Part shown: positions 9,213 through 20,600 of the stretch, piece by piece
Layout of the letters: the number at the start of each line of letters is the position of its first letter
Numbering within the stretch: the first letter of the stretch is position 1
Source of the DNA: Zygnema circumcarinatum
Taxonomy: Eukaryota > Streptophyta > Zygnematophyceae > Zygnematales > Zygnemataceae
Direction of reading: 5' to 3'
NCBI GenBank assembly: GCA_037447605.1
Contig: CM074813.1
Location: 2,760,592 to 2,794,290 of the forward strand
Length of the DNA stretch: 33,699 bases
The notes under the pieces: model-generated
What the model saw: only the letters and a program-made list of their open reading frames with translations
The model's database searches: none
What the model was told of the DNA's origin: nothing
Position numbers and translations under genes: made by a program

Positions 9213-11455
9213 TTAGACCCTTTTGTCTGACCTTTTTTGGAAACTTATTAAAGCAAAAAATGTGAACACTCCGACAAAGTACCCTACCAGGGCTCCAATT
9301 GTGCAGCAGATGGGCCACGCCTGCACATAAAACGAGCAACCTCTTAAGCCCTAAAGACCCTAAAAAACACCATTTACATACATATTTCCTTCTTAAACAA
9401 AAATCTTATAGAAAAAACAACAGCGTCTTTAACAAAAAGCACATCCTTCACATGCTCCGCCACCAAAATAAAAATGAATAAACAAAAAAAAAGGGCGATG
9501 TACCCCAAGCAATCCCAATCAATGCCCTACCAAAACCCTAAACCCCGAATTAGGGTTTCCATGTGGCCCACCTGCCAGGGCTGCTCCCAGTCTAAGGGCA
9601 TGGGTACGGCCCCGATCCATGCTCCCACAACAGTTCCGTGCGCCGTACAACATATGGACAATTCAGACGCGCCTTCGGGCCTGAACCCCAATCAAACACC
9701 TTCAAAAAAGTTAGGGTTGGAGGGTTTTAGCTTTCAGCTTTCAGCGTACACGGAAGATCTTATTTCGTTTTGTGTATAGATTGATTGGTTTTTAAATGTT
9801 GAGATTTAAAAAGTATTACTCACTTGGTCCACGCGAAGATTCGGCGCCACCTGGCACCGTTTGAGCCCAGGACACATGCAGTGGGGACCACCTACAGAAC
9901 GGAATTCAGTTGAACAGTAAGTTCGCATGGAACTAGACATGGAAACATAGAAACCGTCGACTTCGAAAGATGAGTCATATACGTAAAATATTTGAGAAGT
10001 TAAAAACCAACGGTTGGAAACTCACAGTGAGAGCAGAAAGCAGCAGAGACCAGTGAAGAATGCTCGTCCATGACCTGCAAAAAAAAAAATACCATGTCAA
10101 AGAACAGACTAAAAAAATAAAAAGAGAAAAAAAAAGGCACAAAATGGATTAAATCAAAGCTAAACAAATAAAACTCAGTCGCAAACCTCACAATAAGCAC
10201 AAATGCCATTTTGGGGTCTGCACTCACTCAGCATTTAGAGGAGCTCCGAAAAAAATAGCGGCAAGAGCTGCAGCCATGGCCCCTGTTTAATAGCCCACTC
10301 CCGAAACCGTAATGATTTCTCGAATTTATGAAAAACGGAACGGGAAGGCATGGAACTGAGAAAAATGTAATTAGGGCTTCGGTGCTTTATTCAAGCCTTT
10401 TTTTGTATCTTGGAATACATCGGCGGCGTGAGGTTGGAGACACTTTTTAAATGTTCGAAAAGGTTTGAGAAGATGAGAGAGCGCGTGAGAGAGGGAGTGG
10501 GAGCGGGGATGTGAGAGGGGGTGGGGGAGGGAGTGGGAGAGTAAGTGGGAGAGGGGGTAGGAGAGACTCCCTCTCCCACCTGCAGGCCATGCCAGCAGAC
10601 CCCTTAGAATGGAACGCCACCTCTGCTCCCACCCCAAGCCCTCCCTCTCTTCCGCCGTGATTGATAAGTTATTGGAAGAGACTTCCATCTCTAATCTTGT
10701 TCTGCCTCTCTCTCCGATCCCACTCGCCTCTTTCCCTCTAGCTGCCTCCCCCCTCTCTCTCTCTCTCTCCCCAATTCTCTCACAAAAGCTCCGTTTTCTC
10801 TCTCATTGCCTATCGTTCTCCCCAGTTCGTCCCTCTCTCCATCCATATCTCTCTCACCACCACTTGCACAAGAGCTCCGTTTTCTTTCTCATTCTCTCGC
10901 ACTCCCGGCTCCATCCCCCCCCCCTCTCTCTCTCATTCAGATTTTATAATTGCAGTACTCACAGGTAAAGTTGCTTTTCGGAAAGGCGGCGTGCTGTAGG
11001 CCAAGAGTACAGCTGGCATCATGAAGGCCTGCATCCGACCGTATACACATTGTTTTAAGTTTTATTCGGTTTAACTTAAATCAATAAAAATAAATTTCAG
11101 AAAGGACTCTCTTATTTTGTTAAGTTTTACAACCGATGACTTTGATGATAAGAAAGTAGAGGCATTCTAAACTTAAAAAAGAAATTTTACAAACCAGAGA
11201 ATATTTTAAATTTTAACATAATATATTCAGATCCTCCTTATCAAACGTAATTTAAAATAAAGACCCTTAAATTCCACTTAAAAAAAGAACCAAGGGGCAA
11301 TACGGCATGCGATACATTACCAGAATCCAGCGAATGGCGGGAAGAGGTGCGCCAATCAGCGTGGCGCCGTACATCCTCGCTGGCAACACGACCCCCAGCG
11401 CCGCCGCCATGGCCGGCCCGCCCTGCAGCAGCGTCGCCATGGCTTCCCAAGCCAT
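9213..11455 (-). CDS. PIGF: PIG-F, GPI-anchor biosynthesis subunit, eight exons, 210 aa
   Basis: Minus-strand exons 11455-11321, 11028-10963, 10622-10580, 10282-10228, 10074-10026, 9891-9824, 9680-9572 and 9320-9213 sum to 633 nt and close at TAA. Family landmarks in order: [39 protein letters not shown], and the signature [18 protein letters not shown] followed by [21 protein letters not shown] is a small ER multi-pass protein that stabilises PIG-O and PIG-G, the enzymes adding ethanolamine phosphate to GPI mannose residues (known for the family). The length matches the roughly 220-residue family size. The N-terminus ([13 protein letters not shown]) is Ala-rich and poorly conserved, as usual. 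The third exon is only 43 nt, and its acceptor (GGGAGCAG|AGG) follows a purine-rich intron with no polypyrimidine tract, so that boundary is the least certain. CACGTGG boxes lie upstream of the start. Confidence 0.9.
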
Positions 11456-11678
11456 GGCGGAGGGGAGGGGGAGGGGACGGCGCTGGACGGGAAATGTGCC
11501 TCAGGGGTCCGTTTCCATGCAACAGCAGTACCGTTTGATTAAAAAATGAGGCACTTTCAGTTTTCACTGCCACGTAAGCCCTAGCCCGTAACAATGGGCG
11601 CACCTCAACCGTAAACAGGCCAATCAGATATAACCACGCGGGACAGAAAGAGACAGCCACGCGGGACAAAAGCGAGAT

Positions 11679-11985
11679 CCACGTGGCACAATTTTGATGT
11701 CTGGTAGCCACGTGGTCGCCGCACATTCGTCTATCGTAATAAATCCCGTTAAATTAGCTCACGTGGTGGCCAATCCGGTCCATGTCACTTACCACGTCAG
11801 ACCGCGTCGAACGCCATTGGGCCATGTCGGATGTCACGTCGGACCAAATCGGACTTGAAACTAGAATATTGCGTCCGTTTCCTTTCCCGGGTTGCAAACC
11901 TGGTGCCGGTTTGCAACCGGCGGGGGGAGACGGCGAACAGGAGGAGACTTCTCCAATGAGAACACGCCAGCTGGTGGACACGTGG
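11679..11985. promoter_or_regulatory. G-box cluster upstream of PIGF
   Basis: Perfect CCACGTGG palindromes lie at 11679 and 11708, CACGTGG at 11760 and 11979, with CCACGTC near 11793 and GTCACGTCGG near 11834. Two CCACGCGGGACA copies (about 11634 and 11656) precede them. The region is immediately upstream of the PIGF start on the minus strand and downstream of the PDCD2L-like gene. The remainder of 11456-12427 contains no gene that I can support. Confidence 0.5.
11890..11918. other. Perfect 11-bp stem-loop
   Basis: GGTTGCAAACC at 11890-11900 and its exact reverse complement GGTTTGCAACC at 11908-11918 are separated by 7 nt. CCGG on each side extends the pairing with one bulge. The role is unknown. 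Confidence 0.75.
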
Positions 11986-12427
11986 CCACGCCTTGCTCCA
12001 GCTATCGCCACGCAGCGGAAGGGGGTGGGGGGACAGGGAGGGAGATGGAGAGGCCATGGATGGAAGGGAGGGAGGGAGGGAGGGTCCTGGTTCAAGTGTT
12101 CAATTGAAACAGAGGTGACTCTGAGGAGTTGACGAGTCGAGGCTCAACTCACAAGAAACGGAAATCGTAACAAATAAAATGGACATAAAGTGCCATCTTA
12201 GCACCAAGCGGTTTCGTGTTTCTTCCTATTTTGGCGGTAAGGACACAGGCCAAGGCAATCCCAGAGACACGTGGACGGCTTCATACACAGCGGACGATAC
12301 GGACACACGCCAAGAGACACCCATCCATCCATCCGCAGCCTCTCCCCTCAAGGCTGATGTTTGACGGAAGCAACAAGACCCAAATTCACATAGAACACCC
12401 TTTTGTCCTGTCCTGCAGCGAGCAGTT

Positions 12428-15034
12428 TCAAGCTTCATCTTGCATCACTATTTCTTCCTCCACAACGGTCCAAGCGCTCCCAACTGTCTCCATGTCGGAC
12501 CCACCGTTGGGCTCTCCATGTTGTGCATCACAGCTCTGCTTCCATCCCATGCCACAAACCTATTCACTTGTTAACCAAAGAGAGAGGGAGAGGGAGAGGA
12601 AGAGGGAGAGGGAGAGGGAGAGGGAGAGGGAGAGGGAGAGGGAGATGTAGAGGGAGAGGAGAGAGGGAGAGGGAGGTAGAGAAAGAGAGGGAGAGAGAGA
12701 GAGGGGGGGAAGAGAGAGGTAGAGAAAGAGAGGGAGAGAGAGAGAGGGGGGGGAGAGAGAGGTAGAGAAAGAGAGGGAGAGAGAGAGAGGGGGGGGAGAG
12801 AGAGACTACCTGACTGCAAGTGAAGACTGCCATTGTGAGCCACTCCCAGCTCCCGGCCCCGCCATTTGCCTCTGGAGGGGTCCCTTTTTCCGCCGTTTGG
12901 AAGAAGTACAGCAGAGGCGGCATCAGCTGCAGCTCAAAGGCTCGCTCGGACCCGCACAAGGAGCACGCGCGGACCGCCTCCCGGCCTGCGCTGTACCGCT
13001 TCTGACTGTGCGCCCACAGAGGCTGCCCTCCGAAACAGTACCTGACATAAGGTTCAAAGTGAAGATATTAGGATGAAAAAACCTCCAAAGGGACTTCAAC
13101 TAGAAGGAGAAATTCTCCATTTTGATGAACATGGAAAAGCAAAAATGAAAGAAAAAGGAGATTCCCAAACTGCACCTTATACATTGCTCGGGGCTGCGAT
13201 CAATTCTTTTTTTAAATTTAAGAAATTGCCGATCTGCTGACAGGGCTCGGTCGTACTCATACTCCTCTCCCTCCCATGCCTCTCCTCCCTCCTCTCCCGC
13301 CAAATCTCCCACTCTCTTTTCCAGCTTTTCTGACTGCCCTTTGTTCGCACCCCCCCCTTCAGTTTCCGTATAAATGTAGAAGCACGGAAGAACTGCAAAT
13401 TCCCCAAAGGAAGTAAAAGTGATGAATAAGAACATCGAGAGTCGTAAAAACAAGAGGGAGAGGGGGTGAGATTAAGTCAGGTTAAGAGATGCTTAAGTGA
13501 CAAGAATGAGAGAGCGAGAGAGAGGGAGAGAGAGGGGGGGGTGGAAAGAGAGAGAAAGAAAGAGAGAGAGAGTGAGCCGTACTTGGTTGATCTGAATCAC
13601 CTTTCCCTCTCCCCCTCCTCCCCACATCTTCACTTGCAGATTCTTCGCTTGAATTCGCTTCCTCATTGGCTCTCGCCCTGCCACCTGTCCTGCCCTCATT
13701 GGTGCTCTGCCTCCTTGCTGAACTCTCTCCCGCCTCCGCCAACGCCTTTGCGAGTTCGTCCAAGTTGAAGCTGCGGCTTACTCCCTCTCCTCTCTCTCCC
13801 TCTCCTCTCTCTCCCTCTCCCTCTCCCTCTCCTCCTTCTACTCTCTCTCCTATCATGCCCCTCTCTCCTCCTCCTTCCCAGTGATCTGAAGAAGGAGAAG
13901 GCCACTCATCTCCCCCAAAGGGCTCCCCGAATTCATCTCGACTCGCAGCGGAACTGACACATGGAACCCCCCAATCGGCTACATGGAACATCTCGGACCC
14001 CTTCTGAAACTGCTTGTCGTCAACTTCCAGCTTAGAATGGACATCATTTTCTAAAACATCTTTGTTTAAAGGACTTGCTGAAGAAGAAGGTGAGTCCGAA
14101 TTCGGAAAATGAGCAGGCTTTTCCGGCGCTGCCGACTGCCAGCTGTCACTTTCTGATTGGTTCTGATTTTCAACATTTGAAAAATTTGCCTTATGTTGCA
14201 GGCGGAGAGCGCGCCAACTGTCGCCACAAAAACTATGGACTAATTAATTAAACGGAAAGCGGATGATAAAAGTCTAAATTTCAAAAAAACATGTTCGAAA
14301 AGCAAAAAAGAAACTATTTAAAGATTTTTTTTTTTTTATCAAAATACCTTTCAGATTTGGTTCCGCAGCCGCCCTGTGTGCATCCAAAAACGTACAAAAC
14401 GCGCTCCTCCAATCTCCTCGCGCCAAGTGTCAAAGGCAGATACGCCTGCAGCAGATTTCGAACCAAAAAAAAAAAAGGAAAAATAAAAAACATACATATA
14501 CATATATATAAACGATTAAAATATTTTCTAGAAAAGTTTTGCAACCATCGACTTCTTCATGTTTTTATTTATTTTTATTTTCAAGGTAATTTCAAATATA
14601 TTTCTTCGTTGCCTTAATTTCTTTTTTCATTCTGACCTGCACAACAAGAGCCAGTCTCTTTCCGCAAACTCCGCATTCTAAATTTTGGAAATTTTCTCTA
14701 ACTTCGCTTGCGTCCAGCGGAAGATCCTGAAAAAAAAAAAAACGGCAGAAAACTTCAATAGTATATTTCTATTTACTAAAAGTATATACACGTATACATC
14801 GTAACCGAGCAAATTTAGGGTTTCAAGGTTTGAAGACGTCTCGAGTTTAAATGCTTTCAGCTTTTGACAGCCCTTAGAGCTGAAGATTTTTTGCTTAACA
14901 AAATGAAACCAAATTAAGGAAACATATTATTAAAACTAAAAAAAAATTACCGGCAGGCCCCCGCATTTTGTGGTATAAATATCGCCCTCCTCCTCAGGGT
15001 CTGCCGCCCAAGGCCCTGGAAGGCCCAGTAATGC
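12428..15034 (-). CDS. PDCD2L/TSR4-like protein, seven exons, first exon not placed
   Basis: Minus-strand exons 15034-14951, 14726-14637, 14445-14348, 14217-13601, 13392-13176, 13041-12810 and 12535-12428 join in frame to a TGA, giving 481 residues without the missing N-terminus. Landmarks: ALLGLPGPW and [40 protein letters not shown] and SWRALRLQ (N-terminal zinc-binding half); then [70 protein letters not shown] and a short acidic tail (PDCD2 C-terminal domain). There is no MYND finger between the halves, which points to PDCD2L/Tsr4, a dedicated chaperone for ribosomal protein uS5 (family knowledge), rather than PDCD2. Exon 4 carries a long Ser/Glu-rich insertion with a (GE/ER)n stretch encoded by a GA repeat. 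The polypyrimidine intron 6 contains a tandem repeat. Confidence 0.88.
12581..12805. repeat. GA-rich tract with three roughly 43-bp tandem units
   Basis: Intron 6 of the PDCD2L-like gene is purine-only on plus (pyrimidine-only on the coding strand). From about 12664 the block AGAGAGAGGTAGAGAAAGAG plus a G-run recurs about three times with little change. The first half is (GAGAGG)n. Confidence 0.85.
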
Positions 15035-15331
15035 CTGTACAGCGAACAGCGAAGAAGCTAAGTATTCATTTATAGAGGCAGTTCAAATCACGTTTAGCAT
15101 CCGCTTGTAGTCCCCGCCCACCCTCCCTCTCTCCCTCCCTCTCTCTTTCCCGCCCTCCCCTCCCCACCCCCCTCCTCGTTCCAAACCCTCCCTCCCTCGC
15201 TTCCTTTCTCCCTCTCTCTCTCCCTCCCTCCCCTCCCCATCCCCACCCCCCTCCTCTTTCTCCACCCTCCCTCCCTCCCTCCCACTCTCTCTCTCCCTCT
15301 CTCTCTCTCTCCCTCCCTCCCTCTCCCTCAC

Positions 15332-15391
15332 ACTCTTTGTCCCTCTCTCCCCCCATCTTGAACTTGAATCAAACCCCATAAAACTCCGCAT
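15332..15391 (-). CDS. Candidate first exon of the PDCD2L-like gene
   Basis: ATG at 15391 opens 20 codons (MRSFMGFDSSSRWGERGTKS) ending at an AGT|GTGAGG donor in phase 0. That phase is exactly what the next exon (GCATTACTGG at 15034) requires. The peptide has no recognisable homology and the intron would be CT/GA repeat. It is offered only as the nearest model that works. There is no in-frame ATG between 15034 and the upstream stop, so some upstream exon must exist. Confidence 0.2.
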
Positions 15392-15596
15392 TGTCGTAAT
15401 CGGAACTTCCAAATTTCAACAAATTGACGGATTTTCACTAGAAAATTTGCAAATTTGGGTTAATGTAAAGTGAAATAACTTATAGCATACCGATGCCATG
15501 AAGCTGACTGCCAGTCAACTGAGAAGACTTTTATGACTTTTGGAGAGTCTGCGGCGAAGATGAAGGCGGAACAAAACGATTGAGCAGTTCGATCAC

Positions 15597-15942
15597 TCTC
15601 TCTCTCCCCCTCTCTCTCCCTCCCCCTCTCCCTCCCTTGTTTCTTTCCTCCTCTCTACCACTCTCTCTCCCTCCCCCCTCTCTCGTGTTTCGCTCCTCCT
15701 TTCTCCCACTCTCTCTCCCTCCCCCTCTCCCTTGTTTCTCTGCTCTCTCCCACACTCTCTCCCTCCCCCTCTCCCTTGTTTCTCTCCTCCTCTCTCCCAC
15801 TCTCTCTCCCTCCCCCTCTCCCTTGTTTCTCTCCTCTCTCCCGCTCTCTCTCCCTCCTCCTCTCCCTTGTTTCTCTCCTCCTCTCTCCCGCTCTCTCTCC
15901 CTCCCCCTCTCTCTTGATTCTCTCCCACCCCCCCTATCTCCC
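15597..15942. repeat. Pyrimidine minisatellite, unit about 47-57 bp, about six copies
   Basis: Each unit contains CCCTTGTTTCTCTCCTC followed by CTCTCTCCC(A/G)CTCTCTCTCC and CCCTCTCC. Unit length varies by loss or gain of CTC. The array runs into the N gap, so its true length is unknown. The long minus-strand frame over it (Arg/Glu/Gly) is an artefact. Confidence 0.85.
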
Positions 15943-15952
15943 NNNNNNNNNN
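15943..15952. other. Assembly gap (10 N)
   Basis: Ten N bases lie within the pyrimidine repeat, which is the likely cause of the break. Distances across it should not be trusted. Confidence 0.99.
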
Positions 15953-16285
15953 CCCTCCCCCCCCTCTCCCCCCCCCCTCTCCCCCCCCTCTCCCAAAAAA
16001 AAGCCGCCTTCCGTACCCTATCATACAAAACTGTAAGTAATATTACCGTTAAGGCGCTGTCTCCTAACTGTAACGGGTAGTCCCGTCTTTGCAAATTTTC
16101 CGCGGTGTTTCTTGACGCGAATTTCGCGTTCATGGAACGTCGGTCCTCTCGCATGCAGTCGCCGTAAAACGGTAAGTGTGACAGGATACGACAAGCGTCG
16201 AAACACATTTTTTTGTCCGTTTTCGGGCATGTCCACGTCATCAGTTCCCATTTAATTTCTGCTAATGGTGAAATTAGCATTTTGA

Positions 16286-16416
16286 CATCTTCAGTATTAC
16301 TGAAGGGGCTTCCGTCAGTTATACACTTTAAAATGAGTACTGTACTCTGAAGGCCTCAAGGATGTGTGCTCATAAAAGTTACTCAGTACGGAATGACTCC
16401 AGTAATACTGAAGATG
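16286..16416. repeat. 16-bp inverted repeat around a short palindrome
   Basis: CATCTTCAGTATTACT (16286-16301) has its exact reverse complement at 16401-16416. The left copy is itself part of a palindrome, CTTCAGTATTACTGAAG (16289-16305). Outside the arms a weaker match continues (CACGTCATCAGTTCCCA versus CACGTCAGACTTCCA on the other strand). This may be a degraded small foldback element. The rest of 15953-16808 holds no gene that I can support. Confidence 0.5.
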
Positions 16417-16808
16417 CATCTGCCGCTGGACTTTTGGAAGTCTGACGTGTCTTATCGATCTTACGATTGCCAGAAAAATAAAGAAAATAAAATAGAATCA
16501 ATTGTGTACGGTAGCAACGTGACAATTATGGTTTGTCGTTTTGTTGAAGGCGGCGCTTGGCCGCATCGATAAATCCAAAGTTGGGCCGAACTCCGAGATG
16601 CCCGCGGTTCCGTACAGCGAGATGTTTACGAATGAACTGAAGTCAAAGATGCCTTTCCAATTAGGACTCGCCACCTGTAATCATAATGCACGTGGCGTGA
16701 CGCCATTGGACATGGCGGCCACTAGAGACAGACTTTCTTAAGGATCGCCATCAGATCACGCGGAGTACGGCTGCAAAGGGCCACCAACCGTAAATTATAT
16801 TTTATTTT

Positions 16809-17260
16809 GGAGGATGAAATTTTCACACCTTTTTTTGTCTAGATACACACCTTTTTTCGTCGGGCAAATTATATTTAGAAAATGGCTCTGGGAGAAGCCA
16901 ATTTTGCGGACCATGAAAGCCATGGCCAGCAACATGCGCAACACCGGCTGAGTGGTAATCGCTAGAACTTCCGCTAGAGCTGTCCAGCAGGCTCTGCATG
17001 AGCTCACCATTCATGCTGCTTAATTTTTTGTTTAAAGGAGAACACTACATAAGGATAGGCGAAGAAATATGCTGGAGGAGCAAAATCCTCATACTGACCT
17101 CTCCTGTTGCGTTGCGCGAACTGCTTGCAGGGGGGGTGAGGCAGGCGCACTCAAAATAAAGTGGGTTTTTAGGGTTTTTAACCCTTTTTTTCGAAAATGA
17201 AATTTGCCCGGCGAAAAAAGGTGTGTAACTAGACAAAAAGGTGTGAAAATATCAGTCGTC
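16809..17260. mobile_element. Inverted-repeat element B (MITE-like, about 452 bp)
   Basis: The left arm, from GGAGGATGAAATTTTCACACC to about 16880, is matched by the right arm (17190-17260) in reverse: the core CACACCTTTTT..TGTCTAG, then TACACACCTTTTTTCG, then CGGGCAAATT. Arms are about 70 bp and the centre is unrelated sequence. Flanking octamers TTTATTTT (16801-16808) and TTTTTTTT (17261-17268) agree at 7 of 8 positions, but in T-rich sequence this is weak support for a target-site duplication. The arm core is clearly related to repeats in the larger element at 26790. There is no transposase. Confidence 0.6.
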
Positions 17261-17575
17261 TTTTTTTTTTCTAAATACGAAGTAATTTACGTCCCGTTCC
17301 AAAAGTTTCCCGAAACGTCGCACAAAACCGAGAAATCGTTCCTTTTGGCAAAATTCGAAATTTTCTGCTTTTGCGGACCGCCAGTCCCTGCCAAACCAAT
17401 CTCCGTACAGCGGCGTTTTGTCGTTTTTATGTACGGACGGTATCTACTCCAACCCGGGCGAGTATCTACTGTAGTACGAACCGTATTGATCTAGATCGAT
17501 TCGTACGGTCCCTACGTCCCGTACGGCCTGGGTCAGCCCAGCTACTGCTGCTGCTGCACTCTCCCTTGAGAGCAG

Positions 17576-17612
17576 GCGGAGGCGGAGGCGGAGGCGGAGG
17601 CGGAGCAGGAGC
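17576..17612. repeat. (GGCGGA)n in the TBL1 leader
   Basis: Five or so GGCGGA hexamers followed by GCAGGA units lie 60-100 bp upstream of the TBL1 start codon, within the presumed 5' UTR. Confidence 0.8.
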
Positions 17613-17674
17613 AGGAGGGGGGAAAAAGTGGTGGCCATTTTGATACTTTGTGGACCGCATTTGGAGCAGAGAAA

Positions 17675-20600
17675 ATGTATGCAGGCTTAAGATACCTGAA
17701 AAAAATTCCAGTGATTTGGCTGCCCGGAATTTTGACCGTTTTGGCGATCTGCCTACTGCTGCTCTCTGAACGCGGTGAGTCCCTCTTGCAAGTTTAGGGT
17801 TTGGGTTTGGGTTTGAGGTTTGAGGCTTTGCAGGTTTGGAGGATTAGGATGCAGGGCTGTAAAGGAAGGGGGGGGTTGTATTTGAGGGAGATCCGAGTGC
17901 ACTGAAGCAGCAAGGCCTTGAGAAGCTCATGCGCAAAGCGTCGGCTTGAGAAGAGTTGGCTGAACGGGAGAGGGAGGCATTTCAGTTTAGGGTTAATATT
18001 TTAGGGTTTGGAAGGGCAGAGAGAGAGAAGAAGAATGAATACAGGGCATAGGTCTGGGGAGGCGGGAGGGGGGAGGTGGGAGGAGGAAGTGGGAAGAGAG
18101 AGGGGTGGAGGGGGTGGAGGGGGAGGGGAGAGGGGCAGGTGGGAGGGGGGAGGGGGAGAGGGGAGGGGGAGAGGGGAGGGGGGAGGAGTGGAGGGGGAAG
18201 TGGGGAGGGGAGAGGGGAAAGGGGAGTGGGGGAAGGGGGAGGGTGAGGGGCAAATAAAAAATATTGTTTGATCCTTTCCTTCCTTTTTTCTAGGTGTCAA
18301 GAATGACGGAAAGGGAATCTCGACGCTTCTCGTGGGGCGAGAATTGGCTATCACTCTTGAACCCTCTCCAGAAGTTAGGCTCTCCTCGTTTGCTCGTTCA
18401 GAAGTGCGAGCGCTGTCTCGTCCTGTTCCCGTCCTTTCTGAACCCTCTTTACAACTACCAAACTCCTCGTCTCCAGCCTCTGAATCCCTTCTAGAGTTGC
18501 CCAGACTCCTATTTCGCCCTCCTGAACCCCCTGAAGAGTTCTCGAAAACCACTATGCCCACTCCTGAACCCTCTCCAGAACCGCCAAAACCCTCTCTTTT
18601 AAATCCTGAACTGTCTCCAGAACTGCGAAATCTCTCGCTCCCTACTTTTGAACCTCCTTCAAACGTATCAACCCCATTTTATAAGCTTCCCCGACGGATT
18701 CGGAAGAAATTGAGCGACAATCCTCAAAAGGCTGCGAAGAGACAACCTTTTTCGAGCAAGTGTAATATATGGAAGGGGAGATGGATCTATGATGAAAGCT
18801 ATCCGCTTTGGAATTGGGAGAGTTGCGCCTTTCGAGACAAGGCGTATGATTGCATGAAAAGCGGAAGGAACGATTCAACATATATGAAAATGCGGTGGCA
18901 ACCGCGCGGCTGTAACTTGCAGAGGTCAGTCAACCATGACTCATATCTGACTAATTTGAGTTCAGTCTGATCAGACAAAGGCACTTCAGATATTTGAGTT
19001 TGAGTTTGAGTTTGAGTTCGAGTTTGAGTTCGAAAATTGGTCCTGGCTGTGGACTCTTGGATCAGAGAGCTTTGTTTGCTGATTTGTGATGTATTTATAG
19101 ACATGGACGTGTCACAGTGATTAAGTATGGGAGATTTCTGTGCAAGAAGTGCTTGTTCTGTTTCTGGTTCAGTTATAAGGCTAAGGATCTGTTGCCATTT
19201 CTTGAACTTAAAATTATAAGAAATCTGACAGCTGTAAGTACTCTGAAATCTCTAACAAACTGACTTAAAACTGAATACGTGGTGCATCATCAATCATCAC
19301 ACACACTTGCTCTTGCCCCCTACTCCCCATCTTCCATTTGCAGGGTCGTTCCTCATCTTCCCTCCCTCCCTCCCTCCCTCCCTGTCCTTGGTGGATGTTG
19401 GCGCGTTGACCAGGTTTGACCCGGCTGACTTCCGGCGACGCATGCGTGGGCGACGCGTGGCGTTCGTGGGCGACTCCATCGGGCGCAACCAGTTCGTGTC
19501 GTTGGTCTGCATGCTCAGCCAGGGGGCCGACCACTCCCGGATACACTGGGTTAGTCACTCACTTAGTCACTCACTTAGTCACTCACTTAGTCACTCATTT
19601 AGTCAGTCGATCAACCAGTCAGTCGGCCAGTCACTTGGTCAGTCAGTCGTTTAGTCATTCAGTCAGTCAGTCAGTCAGTCAGTCATTCAGTCAGTCAGTC
19701 AGTCAATCAGCCAGTCATTCAGTCAGTCAGTCAGTCAATCAGTCAGTCATTCAGTCAGTCAGTCAATCACTTAGCCAGTCACTTAGTCAGCCAGTCACTT
19801 AGCCAGTCACTTAGTCAGCCAGTCACTTAGTCAGTCAGTCAATCAGTCAGTCAGTCAGTCAGTCAGTCAGTCAGTCAGCCAGTCAGTCAGTCAGGGGGGG
19901 CCCTCCCTGCCTTGCATGCGCCACTGAAAGCTCTTCCCTGGTAGCTGGTTCAGCTGCTGCTGGTGGTGGTGCAGTGGTTGCTGCCAACGAATATGCAAAG
20001 AGCAAAAACGCATTGAATGAAAGCATGAAAGCATTGCGAACATTGTCTGTTTCACGGTAGCAGACTGTGAATGAATGACGAGACACAACGTCAGCAACAT
20101 GACCATGGCAACCGACTGGACTTACCAAGTAGACGCTATTGCATGTTAGAACATGCCGTGTTTGCAACACGTAAGACCAACTGTTCTGCGGGTTTTGCTT
20201 ACAGACGCAATACAAGAAGGGGCTCCTTCGCTACAACCCTCTCGGTGCTGTAATCGAGTTTCGAGAATTCAATTTCACCATTGAATACGTGCGGTCCAAC
20301 TTCCTCGTCGCCTCCATGCCTGCCCCCGAGTCTTCAGCACACAATGTAAGAGAAAAGCTCCTTCCTTCCTCGCCATGTCTCTCGTCGATGCATTGGTCAT
20401 GTTCACATGCAGACCCCTTGGGGCCCCTCTTTGGGTACACACACATAGCTGCTTCATGCAACATTTCTCTGCAAAACATCTTCCCGTCACGTCACATCAT
20501 GTTGTGTCACGTCACTTCACACCACGTCTCATCATGCGTTTTCTGTCACATCCCATGTCGTATTACGTTACGTCTCCACGTCCCGGCACATCATGTCATG

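Noticed and set aside
11241-11726. 161-residue minus-strand ORF at the PIGF 5' end
   Set aside because: It is in a different frame from the PIGF first exon, whose splicing into the PIG-F sequence is consistent through eight exons.
15531-16280. 249-residue minus-strand ORF across the N gap
   Set aside because: It is Arg/Glu/Gly low complexity from the pyrimidine repeat, and the frame crosses undetermined bases.
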